DNA from: Salvia splendens
Taxonomy: Eukaryota > Streptophyta > Magnoliopsida > Lamiales > Lamiaceae
Length of the DNA stretch: 64,000 nt
Direction of reading: 5' to 3'
Assembly (NCBI RefSeq): GCF_004379255.2
Contig: NC_056049.1
Span: forward strand, 21,374,063 to 21,438,062
Part shown: in pieces, positions 24,036 to 34,900 of the stretch
How the letters are laid out: each line of letters opens with the position of its first letter
Position numbering within the stretch: the stretch's first letter is position 1
Notes under the pieces: generated by a model
Seen by the model: the letters and a program-made list of their open reading frames with translations, nothing else
Told to the model about the DNA's origin: nothing
Databases searched by the model: none
Position numbers and translations under genes: made by a program

Positions 24036-24214
24036 CTCCCTCCGTCCCGCACTACTCACACTTATTTCCTTTTTGGGCGTCCCAAGTTACTTGCACTCTT
24101 TCCATTTTTAGTAAAAAATTTCACCTACAGCCGTCATTTTTGACTTTCCTATATACTCATTCCTTAATCTCCGTGCCGAAAAGGAAAGGGGCGATTAGCC
24201 CGGGACGGAGGGAA
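24036..24214. mobile_element. Stowaway MITE nested in the left arm of the foldback
   Basis: CTCCCTCCGTCCCGCAC to CGGGACGGAGGGAA flanked by TA; 179 bp. The corresponding position in the right arm has no such insertion. Confidence 0.87.
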
Positions 24215-24926
24215 TATTATTTACTTCACTTTTTCAATCACTCTATATCATACCTTCTTTCTCTCTTTTTCTCTAAAAATTTTAGGAAGTAAAAAATTAA
24301 AATAAAAGATAGTACTATGAAATTCTTATATATATTAATTATAAAAATTAAAATTATAAATTTAATTATAAAAATAATTTGTAGCAAAATTTTATTTTGA
24401 TTGTGATTAGATTATTTTTTAATATTTTTTTTAATTAAAACTAAATTCTTAATTTTCAATTAATCATAATATTTAATATTAAAAAAATTATTCAACCAAA
24501 ATCAAATTAAATTTAGCTAAAATTTATTTTGATAATTAAATTTATAATTTTAGATTTTATTCCATATATAAGAATTTCATAGTGTATTTTTTTATTTTAA
24601 TTTTTTACTTCCTAAAATTTTTAGAGAGAGAGAAAGAAGATACGACATAAAGTGATTGAAAAAAGTGAAGTGAATAATATCATTTTAGGTACTCAAACTA
24701 TAAGAAAATATCATATTTAGTACTAGAGAGAAAGATAAAGAAAATATCAAATCTAGTACCTAGATATGAAAGTAAAAAAATGTTCTTCATGCCTTGGGGG
24801 CATTTTAGATGCAAAATAATTATGAATAGTGAAAAAGTATAAAAAATGTGATTACACCTTAGTTAAAGGACTATCCACGATATTTTTAAAGTTTAGGTAC
24901 TATTTGTGTGCAAAACGCATAGTTCA

Positions 24927-25300
24927 GAACATCAGCAGTGGCGCGGAGCTCCTGGCGAAATTCCCCGCGGAATTCCCAAAAACACCTCCTGCCACATCAT
25001 ACGGACTTCCCACTGCACTGTCACGTCATACGAACTTCCCATTGCACAGTGGCGGAATTCCCCTCAGAATTTCCAACGGACTTCCCACAATAATGCAATA
25101 AACGGGAATTCCGCAGGAACCAACGCAATGGCGGACGTCCGCACGGAATTCCCTGCGGAATTCCACGGAATGCCGCGGAACTGCGAATTCCTCGACGGAA
25201 TTCCGTATCCGTGCATGCCACGCACAATGGCGGACGTCTGCCACGGAATTCCCACACCCCGGTGGTAATTCCGCGGTGACGTCCGCCACTGCTGATGCTC
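24927..25300. mobile_element. PIF/Harbinger MITE nested in the right arm of the foldback
   Basis: GAACATCAGCAGTGGCG and CGCCACTGCTGATGCTC-like ends, flanked by TCA and TTA (2 of 3 match). 374 bp. It interrupts the foldback arm between ATAGTTCA and GGGACCATTTGCG. The subterminal stretch AAAACACCTCCTGCCAC is shared with the elements at 55600 and 57315. Confidence 0.8.
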
Positions 25301-25641
25301 TTAGGGACCATTTGCGTAGTTCACTCTTTTATATATTAGTTTTATGATAAAATGTGAGTGAAAAAAATATTGATAGAACGTGTACTTATTAGTATTTATG
25401 GAATATTTCAATTTGAACTCTTAAAGTGAAACACCTAAATATAGTTAATCGGGACTCCTAAAATGGAACGGAGAGAGTAGTACTCTCCATGTATTAATAA
25501 GTCAAATTAAATACACCTGACTCCAAAAATTAACAAACAGTAAATATTTATTTATAAGATAAACAGGTTGCACTCAAATTTATTGTAATTTAAAATAGTA
25601 ATACATACATAAAAAATAAAATAAAATAAAATCAAATCAAA

Positions 25642-28211
25642 TCATTGAACCGCCTGATCGCGGCCACAAGCGCAGCAGGCGAAGAGTTTCCCGGCGAATG
25701 ACTTTGAAACACGCTTTTGCTGTGTCTGATGCGCGAGGCACACGATATGCGACTCATCCTCTCCATTCTTCACCGCGCTGTCGCAATCATCCAAGAACTT
25801 CCGATACGCGCCTCCCACGTAATCAACCGCCTCAACCACCTTCATATCTTTCACCTCTCCACGATCGCCTCTCAACGCCGCACACATCTGCACCAGCTCC
25901 TTCTGAAACTCCGTCAGCTCCGCCTCCTCGTTCGCCTCCCTCACCCTCATCTTCCCCGGCTCCGACAGCTCAACTGCACCACCATCAATATTCATGTCAT
26001 GTATGTATTTGTTGGGTTGCAAACTAATCCCACATAAAAAAATGACGGAAGTTGAAAGCAGTATATAAGTGTTGGAGTGACTAAAAAACAAATCTGTATG
26101 AAACTTGGTAATGTTATTACCGGGGCAGTCTGTTCTTGGGCTAGTCCTGTTTATCACACACTCGAACGTGCCCGCCCAAGCGTCCCTTTTTGTTAAGAAG
26201 CTTTTCAGATTGAAAATCTTCTTCACCGTCGCCGGAATCGACGAATGCTCGTATTCCGACGTCGGGTACGGCCCGGAAGGTCCATGCAGCACTGCATTAC
26301 AATCCCATCACATATATATTGTTGGATTGCAAATTCATCTCACATCAGAAAATGAAGGAAATAGGAAGCAATATATGAGGGCATAAAAAACAAATTCGGG
26401 CAGACTTGGCCATCTCACAACTGAAGGAAGTTGGAAGCAATATATGAGTGACAAAAAAACAAATCTGTGCAGGCTTGGCCATCTCAAATCAGATAATGAA
26501 GGAAGTTGGAAGCAATATATGAGTGACTCAAAAATAAATTCGTGCAGGTTTAGCCCAAAGCGGACAATATCAAATTAATGTGCAGTCAGACTATACTAAA
26601 ATAAGTAACAAAGATTTGGTTATAACTATAATGAAAGGTTGTGATAAGTTGCAAGAACCTGTTCCAGGCTCAATCCAAGGGGAAATCAAGATTGCGGGGA
26701 CTCTGACGCCGAGGCGGTCGAATTTGAAGTTGTAAGGCTCGGGGCCAATGATGTCATCCGGACTAGGGACGCCGGTGGCAGGGGTGGGGACGTGATCGTA
26801 GAATCCGCCGTGCTCGTCGTATATGATGATGAATAGGATTTCATTCCACTGTGGACTTGATCTGAGTGCCTCGTACACTTCCTTGATGAATTTCTGGCCT
26901 TCTGAGACGTCGTGGGGCGGGTGATCGTCGTTCCCCGGGGCCAGTATTGTCTCGAAATACCTCTGTTCTATCACTACGTAGTTTGGTAGCTTCCCCTCCT
27001 TGCAGTGCCTTTTGAAGCTCAGATCAAATTGATGGAAGTTGTCTATGTACTTCAATTTTCTCAGGTTCCTGTCACTTAACTCTGTTAGAAATGTTCTACA
27101 TTTTGCAAGAGAATTTATGAGTTACTGCTTTGTAAGAACTAGATATGCTATAAAAAATAGTAGGAGAAAAGTAAAAGCAATATCAAATAGTCTTGATTGG
27201 TGGCTTTGACCATTGAAAAAAGTTTATCTTGTTTTTTGAAAGAGAAGGCAAGGTGGTGGCTTTGACCATTGAAAAAAGTTTATCTTGTTTTTTGAAAGAG
27301 AAGGCAAGGTGATGGTGGGGTCCTTCCATTCATCATATCTAACTAATCCTTTACCTAATCAAATAGGATTAAACATATGTTGATATCATTGGTGGTAATG
27401 CATTGGTAGTAGTAGTATGCTAGTGACAATTCTTGAATTCTTGAACAAAAAAGAATGAAATTTTAAGCTTTACTAGCATGTGTAATCACTTGCTAATGGC
27501 TAAAAACTGATTGAAAGCATAAATAAAGAAATTTTAAGATTGAAAGAAATCAAGGAATTGATGCTTCATGAGTATATGGAGCTACCTATAGAAGAGGGTT
27601 GAAGGAGGATACTGATAGTATATCCCAAATGAGTGACCTCCCTCCTCCACAGACTCAAAGATGGTCTTCTGTGGATAGCCTTCGATCAGCATCTTCGTGT
27701 CGTTTTCTGTTGCACCGTGGGACGTTGCAGAGTGTATGAAGAGCCTGTTTGGCTGTGTCAAAGTGGGAGCGGAAGAGAACCATCGATCACAAACTGCATA
27801 CTCCGACACCAGCTCCTTGTAAACAGGCAGCTGCTCCGGTTTGAAGCCGTTCATCACTATGTTGGCCATTCCTTTCTCGATGGTCTCCGCTTGCTGCGCA
27901 AAGCCTTCCATTGTAGGATGCAGGTTGTGGTTAGAGGCTGACTCCTGACTCCATGGAACGCCATAGATTTGCTCGTAGCATGCTTCAAAAGAGTGGCCGG
28001 GATCAGGCTCAACATTTCCGGATTGGTGACCATAGAAAACGCGACTTGAGCTGAGATCGGTGGTGGATAGAGGGTTTGATTCTTGGCCTGTGACGCCTTC
28101 GATTTCAGGGTTGATGGACTTCATCCATCCTAGCATATGATCGAATGATCGGTTTTCTTGGACTAGGATCACTACTGTCTTGATGGGGTATTCTGTGGGA
28201 GTCTCAGGCAT
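25642..28211 (-). CDS. NPC4-like: Non-specific phospholipase C (NPC3/4/5 type), paralog 2, 4 exons
   Basis: Second member of the tandem NPC pair, same strand as paralog 1 and about 8.7 kb away. Minus-strand exons are 28211-27586, 27068-26659, 26291-26121 and 25973-25642, all in phase, 512 aa. It opens [20 protein letters not shown], then RSFDHMLGW, without a signal peptide. The signatures ENRSFDH, PDPGHS and [13 protein letters not shown] are intact, as is SPWIEPGTV followed by the conserved [20 protein letters not shown]. The C-terminus ([15 protein letters not shown]) has three cysteines plausible for S-acylation as shown for NPC4. An extra intron, 27069-27585, splits the Arg codon after STLFY, where paralog 1 has none. 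Introns 2 and 3 contain related repeats. A TATTTATA at about 28272-28279 lies about 65 bp upstream of the ATG. Confidence 0.95.
26014..26106. repeat. Intron 3 copy of the NPC paralog 2 intron repeat
   Basis: TTGGGTTGCAAACTAATCCC then ACGGAAGTTGAAAGCAGTAT matches the units in intron 2 (26323-26550). Confidence 0.75.
26323..26550. repeat. Three imperfect tandem repeats (about 69-80 bp) in NPC paralog 2 intron 2
   Basis: Each unit contains GGAAG...GGAAGCAATATATGAG, then ACAAAT or AAATTC and a GTGCAGG or GGGCAGA end; CTTGGCCATCTCA recurs 69 bp apart (26405 and 26474). Confidence 0.85.
27199..27310. repeat. 56-bp tandem duplication in NPC paralog 2 intron 1
   Basis: TGGCTTTGACCATTGAAAAA begins at 27201 and again at 27257; the two copies are almost identical over the whole unit, suggesting a recent event. 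Confidence 0.92.
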
Positions 28212-28289
28212 TTTTTTGATATTTTTGTTTGATGGTTCTTCCTTTTTTCTTTTTCTTTGTGTGTTTGTGGATATAAATATGAGAATGCA

Positions 28290-29184
28290 GAAACAAGAAG
28301 AGGAGTTGGAAACAGCTTAAGCTGAGCTATTCACCTTCCTTTTGGATTTATCAAAAAGCATTTGATTCTTGATTTTATTAATGAGTTGGTGCCAATAAAA
28401 TATGTAAGAATCTTCTTCCAAAGTATGAAAAACATAAGATGCATTCTGTGAAGCATTGGGCAGCAAAGATTATTCAATAATAGTATAACTACTTCTGATA
28501 TTTATGTGGAGTATTTTATTTGACCAAATCCACCTCAGAAAAATGGGATGCTGTCTCGATTCAGACAGTTATGACTAGTAACTTATAAACTTTATATTGG
28601 GTGGCCTTGTTTTCTGGGTAACAACATGGCCTCAACCTATTCAATTATTGGCATATAGTGATATTTTGGGCAACCCTAAAAAGCCTAGTCACGCATTGAC
28701 TAGTGGGGAGATAATCAGATATGGGAAGAAGATAGGTAAATGATTGAGAAAATATTGGTGAGACATGTGGGTTAGGTACAAGCCTTGTATCCATGTGCTT
28801 GTTTGCACATTGCCAACACAAATGGCAATGCCACCCCTTCCAAATCTCACCAGACAAACACACTTCATCTGCTCAACACTTCTTGTGACAAAACTTGAGC
28901 TTTAGAGCCATTTCTAGTTGATCTCGAAGGAATTTACACGCGCGCGCTCCCCTGTCGTTTACTAAGCTCGGATTTGCAATGTAAAAGCTAACAAGTAGGA
29001 AACATTACAAGAACAATGATCTGTGAAGACACCAAATATTGATTTCTATATAAAGAGGAGCAGTTTCTCAAATTCTGACATTATGTTGGTTCTTTTGTGT
29101 ACTTATCAATCATCATATCATACAATAAACGTGGAAGTAAAATGGCTCACTGATTCTCCACAAAAAAAAGTATCTCATCTTACA
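28290..29184. other. Intergenic between NPC paralog 2 and the ATL gene
   Basis: NPC promoter DNA and the 3' flank of the RING-H2 gene. A 72-codon frame at 28645 looks accidental. No transposon ends seen. Confidence 0.5.
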
Positions 29185-30117
29185 CTAAAATTTGGCAGCG
29201 GCCTCATTGATTCGGAACACGAATCCGCCGGCCGAAATCGACCTCTTCATCGAAGCCGGGCTTCGCAGAAAGCCCTTCGACGATCCAACGCCTCTCCAAT
29301 TCGGTCCTTGCTCATCGATATCTTCAAATTTCAGAATATCAGAGATCAAGAGCTGCTGCGGGAATGTGTCTAGGGATACCGATCGTCTATACTGATCCTC
29401 CCCAATTTGGGGGTTTTCATCCTCGCCGGCGTCGGCTTCGATCACAGCCATCTCTTGGGAGTGAGAGCTCTGATCATCCACCACCAGCACCAATTCGTCG
29501 TCGCGCCTCTCGAATTGGTAGGAATTCGCCGTCGGATTGGTGGGAATCGGAGGGGGAGGGGAAGGGTGGTGCACCACGACGACGACGCTGGCGCGGCAGA
29601 GGGGGCAATTGGACTGCGATTTGAGCCACGTGTCGATGCAGGGGAGGTGGAAGGCGTGGCTGCATTTGGGGAGGAGCCGCAGCGATTCGTCGTCCTCGAA
29701 TTCGCTGAGGCAGACGGCGCAATCGGTGCCCTCGATCAAACCCTCGCCCTTTTTGTACTTGCAGACGGTGATGGTCTTGATCAGGGACTCGTCCAGCCCG
29801 GCCTGCGCCACCTGCCACTGCTCCGGCGACGACTCGTCTCCTCCGCCGCCGCGGCTCTCCGCGCCGCCGCTCCTCCGCCGCCGGCAGTACCTCGTGACGA
29901 GGGTGTAGTAGCTGACGAGGAGGAAGGCGCTGGCTAGCACGCCGATGATGGCGATTATGAGAGGGGAGAAGGGGGCGCCGGAATCGTCGTCGGACGGCGG
30001 CGGAGGGGGGAAGATCAGGTAGCAGAATTGAGGGCAGTAGATGCTGCAAATCCCCTGAGAGCAATCTCTGTAGTTCTCATAAGGAGCCCATGGATTTGGA
30101 TTTCCAACACTCCCCAT
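29185..30117 (-). CDS. ATL: ATL-family RING-H2 E3 ubiquitin ligase, intronless
   Basis: A membrane-anchored E3 ligase that would bring an E2 to unknown substrates. The 310-aa frame begins at the ATG at 30117 ([16 protein letters not shown]); the open frame three codons further upstream has no ATG. Residues 52-75 form one transmembrane helix ([21 protein letters not shown]), followed by a basic stretch (RYCRRRR). The ATL hallmark GLD is at 107-109. The RING-H2 ligands are C133, C136, C152, H154, H157, C160, C171 and C174 ([26 protein letters not shown]), including the Pro after the seventh ligand that defines ATLs. The Ser- and acid-rich tail with RRSVSLD and [10 protein letters not shown] resembles the ATL51/52/1 branch. 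Single-exon structure is typical of the family. Its substrate cannot be read from sequence. Confidence 0.94.
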   Translation of the reverse strand: MGSVGNPNPWAPYENYRDCSQGICSIYCPQFCYLIFPPPPPSDDDSGAPFSPLIIAIIGVLASAFLLVSYYTLVTRYCRRRRSGGAESRGGGGDESSPEQWQVAQAGLDESLIKTITVCKYKKGEGLIEGTDCAVCLSEFEDDESLRLLPKCSHAFHLPCIDTWLKSQSNCPLCRASVVVVVHHPSPPPPIPTNPTANSYQFERRDDELVLVVDDQSSHSQEMAVIEADAGEDENPQIGEDQYRRSVSLDTFPQQLLISDILKFEDIDEQGPNWRGVGSSKGFLRSPASMKRSISAGGFVFRINEAAAKF

Positions 30118-30129
30118 TTTCCACACTCA

Positions 30130-31979
30130 CACCAACAGTTTGATTAGAATTGCAGCAATGAATGCATAGCTGAGAGAGAGCTTTGAAGGGAAGGAAACTA
30201 AAGGGGAAAAAGGAGAAGGGAATGTGAAAGTGGAAGTTGATATCTACCCTCTTTTCTCTTTTGTTTTCAGGAAATTTATTCTATGCATCGTATCAAGAAT
30301 CTATACTTTTTTTATGACAACAATTTGAGATTTGCTAAAACTAAAGTACATTCATCAACACTAATTTTTGTGCAAGGAGGTGGCACAATCACAATTCAAA
30401 CTGCATTTACTGATATTTAAGGTAGAGAATGGTCCACATCTACTTTGCTTTATGTTTTGGCTTTTTTTTTGGACAAATCTACATGATCAAATTTTATACA
30501 ACCAAAAACTAGTTTATTAGAAAAAATAGGTTTATTTATGCATTTAATTAAAATATATGGATGCATATATAGTACCTAGAAAGTGTATGTGGTCGTATAT
30601 TTAAAATTTATATATAATTTTTTTACTTTTTTGGAACCATAAATGTAATTAGTGCATACTTTAATTTAAATTTTAAAAATAATAGAAAGAAAATTTAAAT
30701 ATAAAAATAAAAAATGAGGTTGAAGGCTATTAAGTCTTTTTAACTTATCCACTTACTATATTTATTATTTTAATATATAATTAATACATCAAATTATTAA
30801 TATAACTTTATTTTAGTTGTATAAAATTTAATTGTTTATCATCACTCTTTCTTTTTAAGCCCTTTCTTTGTGTGGTCTACAATATTTCAACTTAGCCCTT
30901 GTGATTAAGTTAGTAGCAGTGACCGAAAGCAACATATCTTCAAGCAACAATGCCTAATCAAACTTTAGTCTTTTGTCCCTAGTTATCAGTAATTGTATTT
31001 TGACCATTATTAATACTCCATCTTGTTAGAGAAAAACAGAGGAGAGAGGGAGCCCCCCACCATAGAGTGAGTGTGACGAATCAAGCTTGAATCATTGGCA
31101 TGTGGGCTGTCTTTAATTTTGTTAATTCCACAAATTCATAAGCAGGTGGAATATTAGGGAGCACTTTGATTAAAATAATTGGGAGTCATAGGTTGGTAGT
31201 AAAATATTAGAGGGAAAATGTGTTGATCCATCCAAAGAATAGGGTAACAGTGTATACCAATATAAATTGCTTTATTAAAAGTGGGTTCCTTCTTATGTCT
31301 GAATAGGGAAGATGATACTATGAATGTTATCATAAAAGTTAACAGCTAATGATAAATTTAGGTACAAAAAAACAGGAAATCTCATCATTAACTGGTTGAA
31401 TATTTTGGACATTCTAGCTGTCAAATAATTCCAACTCTATAATGGCAGTGGACTTCACAAGTAAACGCCTAATTATGGTCTCTCATTAAGCTAGTCAAAT
31501 GGTGATCAACTCTTTCACTGAAGCATTTTGAATTACATCAAATTTCATTATTATGCACTAATCTTTGACTTTAATTTTTATCCAAGATCAAATGAATTGT
31601 AGCATCCACAAATATAATTTCTCATGTGAAAATGGTGAGAAACAGATATTTCTGTTAGAAGTTAAAACCATCAGTATGTACAAGATACAAGTTTATATTT
31701 ATCTTGTCCGTGTAGCTACAATACAAGGTCAAAAATGAGCATTTGACATACAAAAATTCCTCTTCGAATGCTAAACCTATGAACATAATGAAACGGAACG
31801 TGATCGATGAGAGGTAATGGGACTGTACATTTACAGTGTCACAATACAACACAAGGAAAATGGAGATGCACTCTGTTCTAATTACTTATTCTCAGTCATA
31901 TAGCAAAACTGCGTGTATTCCTATTCCAAGAAAGAATGAAGAATGGCTATAAACACTGCACCTACAAGAAGATGGCCGA
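30130..31979. other. Intergenic; ATL promoter and downstream flank of the A9-domain gene
   Basis: AT-rich, with pyrimidine/purine-rich leader DNA just upstream of the ATL start. The stretch at 31640-31979 is likely 3' UTR of the next gene. No further gene seen. Confidence 0.5.
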
Positions 31980-34900
31980 TCAAACTTTACTCTTCCGCTT
32001 CTCGTCTACAGCCTGTTTGAAGGATATAAAAGGAATTCAACTGGTTTTGCATATCTATAGTCCCATATGATGAGACATTTACATCTCTGCATAATTCATC
32101 TATTTTACACACAATAGGCTCAAACGACAATGACTAGTGTTTATAAAAAGGAAGCAGGCACAACAGATAATAGAAATGATCATGGAACCATCAAGAAACT
32201 CGCATTTTCATCACTCGTCATATATCTTGGGACTCTAGATCATCAGTGCGGTCAATTTTCCCTAATGCAACATTATGTGATCTCTCGCCTGATTTCTAGT
32301 AGTAATAACTAATTTTATCTGAATCGAACAAAAAAAGTCACCGGTTTAGAATGGCATGCACAAACCTATTTAACTAACTAAACTACTCAGCAGAATGTGA
32401 AATCGACTTCTTAGAAGTGATTCTCAGTGGCAGCATTAATGAAAAAATGGGATTATTCTGACTGTAAATATTTTAGGAGTATCTTATTATGCCGGATGAG
32501 GTACCTTGCTCTGGAAGATTCTCATTGTCAGCACAACTGTATCTCGCAGTCTACATAGGAAAACGAAAAAATCAAGTTAGAAATATATGCAAGAACTTAC
32601 ATTACCCACAAATTGGTCACCAGTATGTCGCATACGATCAAATTTAAACAGAAATGATTTTCACATAATTGAGAACTTGAGAAAAAAGGCTAGATGTTTC
32701 TATCTGTATAAAGTGCTTTCTGTATTTATAATTAGATTGACCATACACAATTTACTTTACTACTACTTGATTTACCTGATGAACCCAACATATTGAACAA
32801 CAAAAATGTGGTCAAAACTTTACCTAAGCATTAACCAAGTTGGAAATATAGTGCTCCCTCCATCCATTAAAAGTGGCTTTTTATTTTGGGCACGAAGATT
32901 AAGAAAGTTGTTCCTTTTTGGGGAACAAGTCACTAATAGTGGGACGAGTCGGTCGACCCAAGAGGGAATACGAGCCACTTAATGGGCAGAGGGAGTACTT
33001 TTTTATGCAATTAATTAAGAGTCATATGATGAAAAGTTTAAATCATGAAAAGAACATGATAGAAGAAGCTGATATAAGAAGTGAAAGTAAGTATTACCGT
33101 AGGTCATTACTTGTACTGAAAGGATAAGATGAGCCATCTGAACAGATCAGGACAAACTGCACTGGCAAGCCGATTGGTATTTTGATCTGAAAATTTTAAG
33201 TTAAAGTCTTAAAGTAAACATTACCAAAAAGGAAAGATAGACAACAATTTCCATAATAGTGTCAAGATCTCGTAATTTGAATATACAAGTCTTTTCATGA
33301 TTTTGGAGGCATTTAATTTGAGTGATAGGATGGATTAATAACAATAATCCCCACTAATCCACTGTTTACCATCATGGATTGATTACTTTTGGGCTTGTTT
33401 TATCATCTTATAATTCAAATACCAAATTCTATTTTTATCAATCTATCATATCACTCAAAATAAACGCCATCTATATAGTAAACCAAACCCTTACTATCAA
33501 ATACAACACGGGTGCACATAAGACAGCCATTCTAATAATACTACCAGCTTCAGCTTTAAGTGACATCTTTCTGATAGAACTTGGTTGTAAATAAGAAGGA
33601 AAATATATATTTGTTACATGCTTACAATGTAGAAAACGGAACTGACAAGGGTGGTCTTTAAAGAGTACCATACCGATAATTCTTTAGAAAATTTATCTGA
33701 GATTATAACATCCTGTTTTCTCCCATCCTTAACCTGAAAACCCGACCGCCTCAGGAATAGAGTTGCTGGCTCCCAATTCTCAGCAGAAGCATCTAGCTGT
33801 CAAAATGTTTTAGAGAAATTGTGAGCATAACTTTAAGAGGAATATCATAAACATGTTCAAACTAGCTTTTGAAATTATGCAACACATGAAGTAATGCTAC
33901 AAGTGAAGAATTATCAGTACATACAATGATTAGGACATGAAATGTTGCCGATCCTTTAGAAATATAGGCATCAATCTCCTCCTGCGTATCCGCATCTGCA
34001 TTTTTCATACCACTCATCAAATATACAACTAAGAAGAAGAATTTTCCCAGTTTTATCACTGGATGTGCAACAAAGATGAGGCCTGCTTATACTGATCTGA
34101 CTTGATTCGCATAACACAAGTTCACAACAAAGATCAGAATCCTTTTGTCATTCTCTAAATTGTCATGTTCCTAGTGCATTTTTGCCATGTTTAGGGTGGG
34201 AGGATAATTTTCTGCACAGGTACATCAAACAAGGAAAAGGTCCTTCTCATTCTTAGCAGTTAGCAGGCAGCCAAGTTTCTCTCCAATGAAGCAGACATGT
34301 ACACTTTCAAACATTTTTACATCTTGAAAAATTTGTATACAAGTATCACAAGAAGACCAGGTTATTTCCCCCATTAAGGGTTGAACATGCATCAGTTTAG
34401 ATATCCTTTTCATAAACAGGTGAAAGTTCATACATACCTGATCTACAACGTTTATTTGAGAAGTAGGTTACAAACATATACTGACATGTTGACTAACTGA
34501 CCTCAGAAAACTGACATGTAGTCTATTTCAAAATGAAATCGAGTCTCAGAAAACTGACATGTTAACTAACTGACCTCATGAGAACTCAATTCTCAAACAT
34601 ATACAGGTTCCAGTGCTATTCTTTTATGACTCTTTTATGGGTGTCAGTTCTGTGGTAATATTTGAAGTTTGCTTGTTATTAGATTTACATTCGCATATGA
34701 GATACCATATAATGTAGAGGTATGGCCAAAAGAGACAGAACCAGTAAAGAGAGTTGGCTGAATGGTACATAGTACTACATACTGTTAAAAATAAAATGTG
34801 ACAACATTCGGCAATATCTAACATGAAGGCCAGGTGACCGATTAGGAAAGCAGTAGCTCATATAGATAAAAATTCCAACCAAACCAACAACTTGCAAGAA

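Larger units (their letters stand above)
23769..25322. mobile_element. Giant foldback (long inverted-repeat) element
   Basis: It starts GAACTACGCAAATGGTCC and ends GGACCATTTGCGTAGTTC. Complementarity continues far inward: TTTAGGTACC/GGTACCTAAA-type blocks, AAAGATAAAGAAAATATCAA, then CCTAAAATTTTTAGAGA and TAAGAATTTCATA on opposite arms, to a centre near 24430. Each arm is roughly 550-650 bp once the two nested insertions are removed. No coding sequence is seen. The flanks CTATTTTTA and ACTCTTTTA match at 5 of 9 positions, so the superfamily (Mutator-like or other) is uncertain. Confidence 0.82.
23664..25477. mobile_element. Stowaway MITE split by a foldback element
   Basis: CTCCCTCGGTCCCACGTTAC starts at 23664 and GGAACGGAGAGAG ends at 25477, flanked by TA (23662-23663, 25478-25479). 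The segment 23769-25322 is a later insertion, leaving about 260 bp of host MITE. Confidence 0.82.

Noticed and set aside
24829..25311. Overlapping frames of 63-120 codons
   Set aside because: They lie across the nested PIF MITE, whose GGAATTCC-rich repeats create open frames on both strands.
29407..30064. Long frames on both strands over the RING-H2 gene
   Set aside because: Shadows of the ATL coding frame; they lack the Cys/His pattern.
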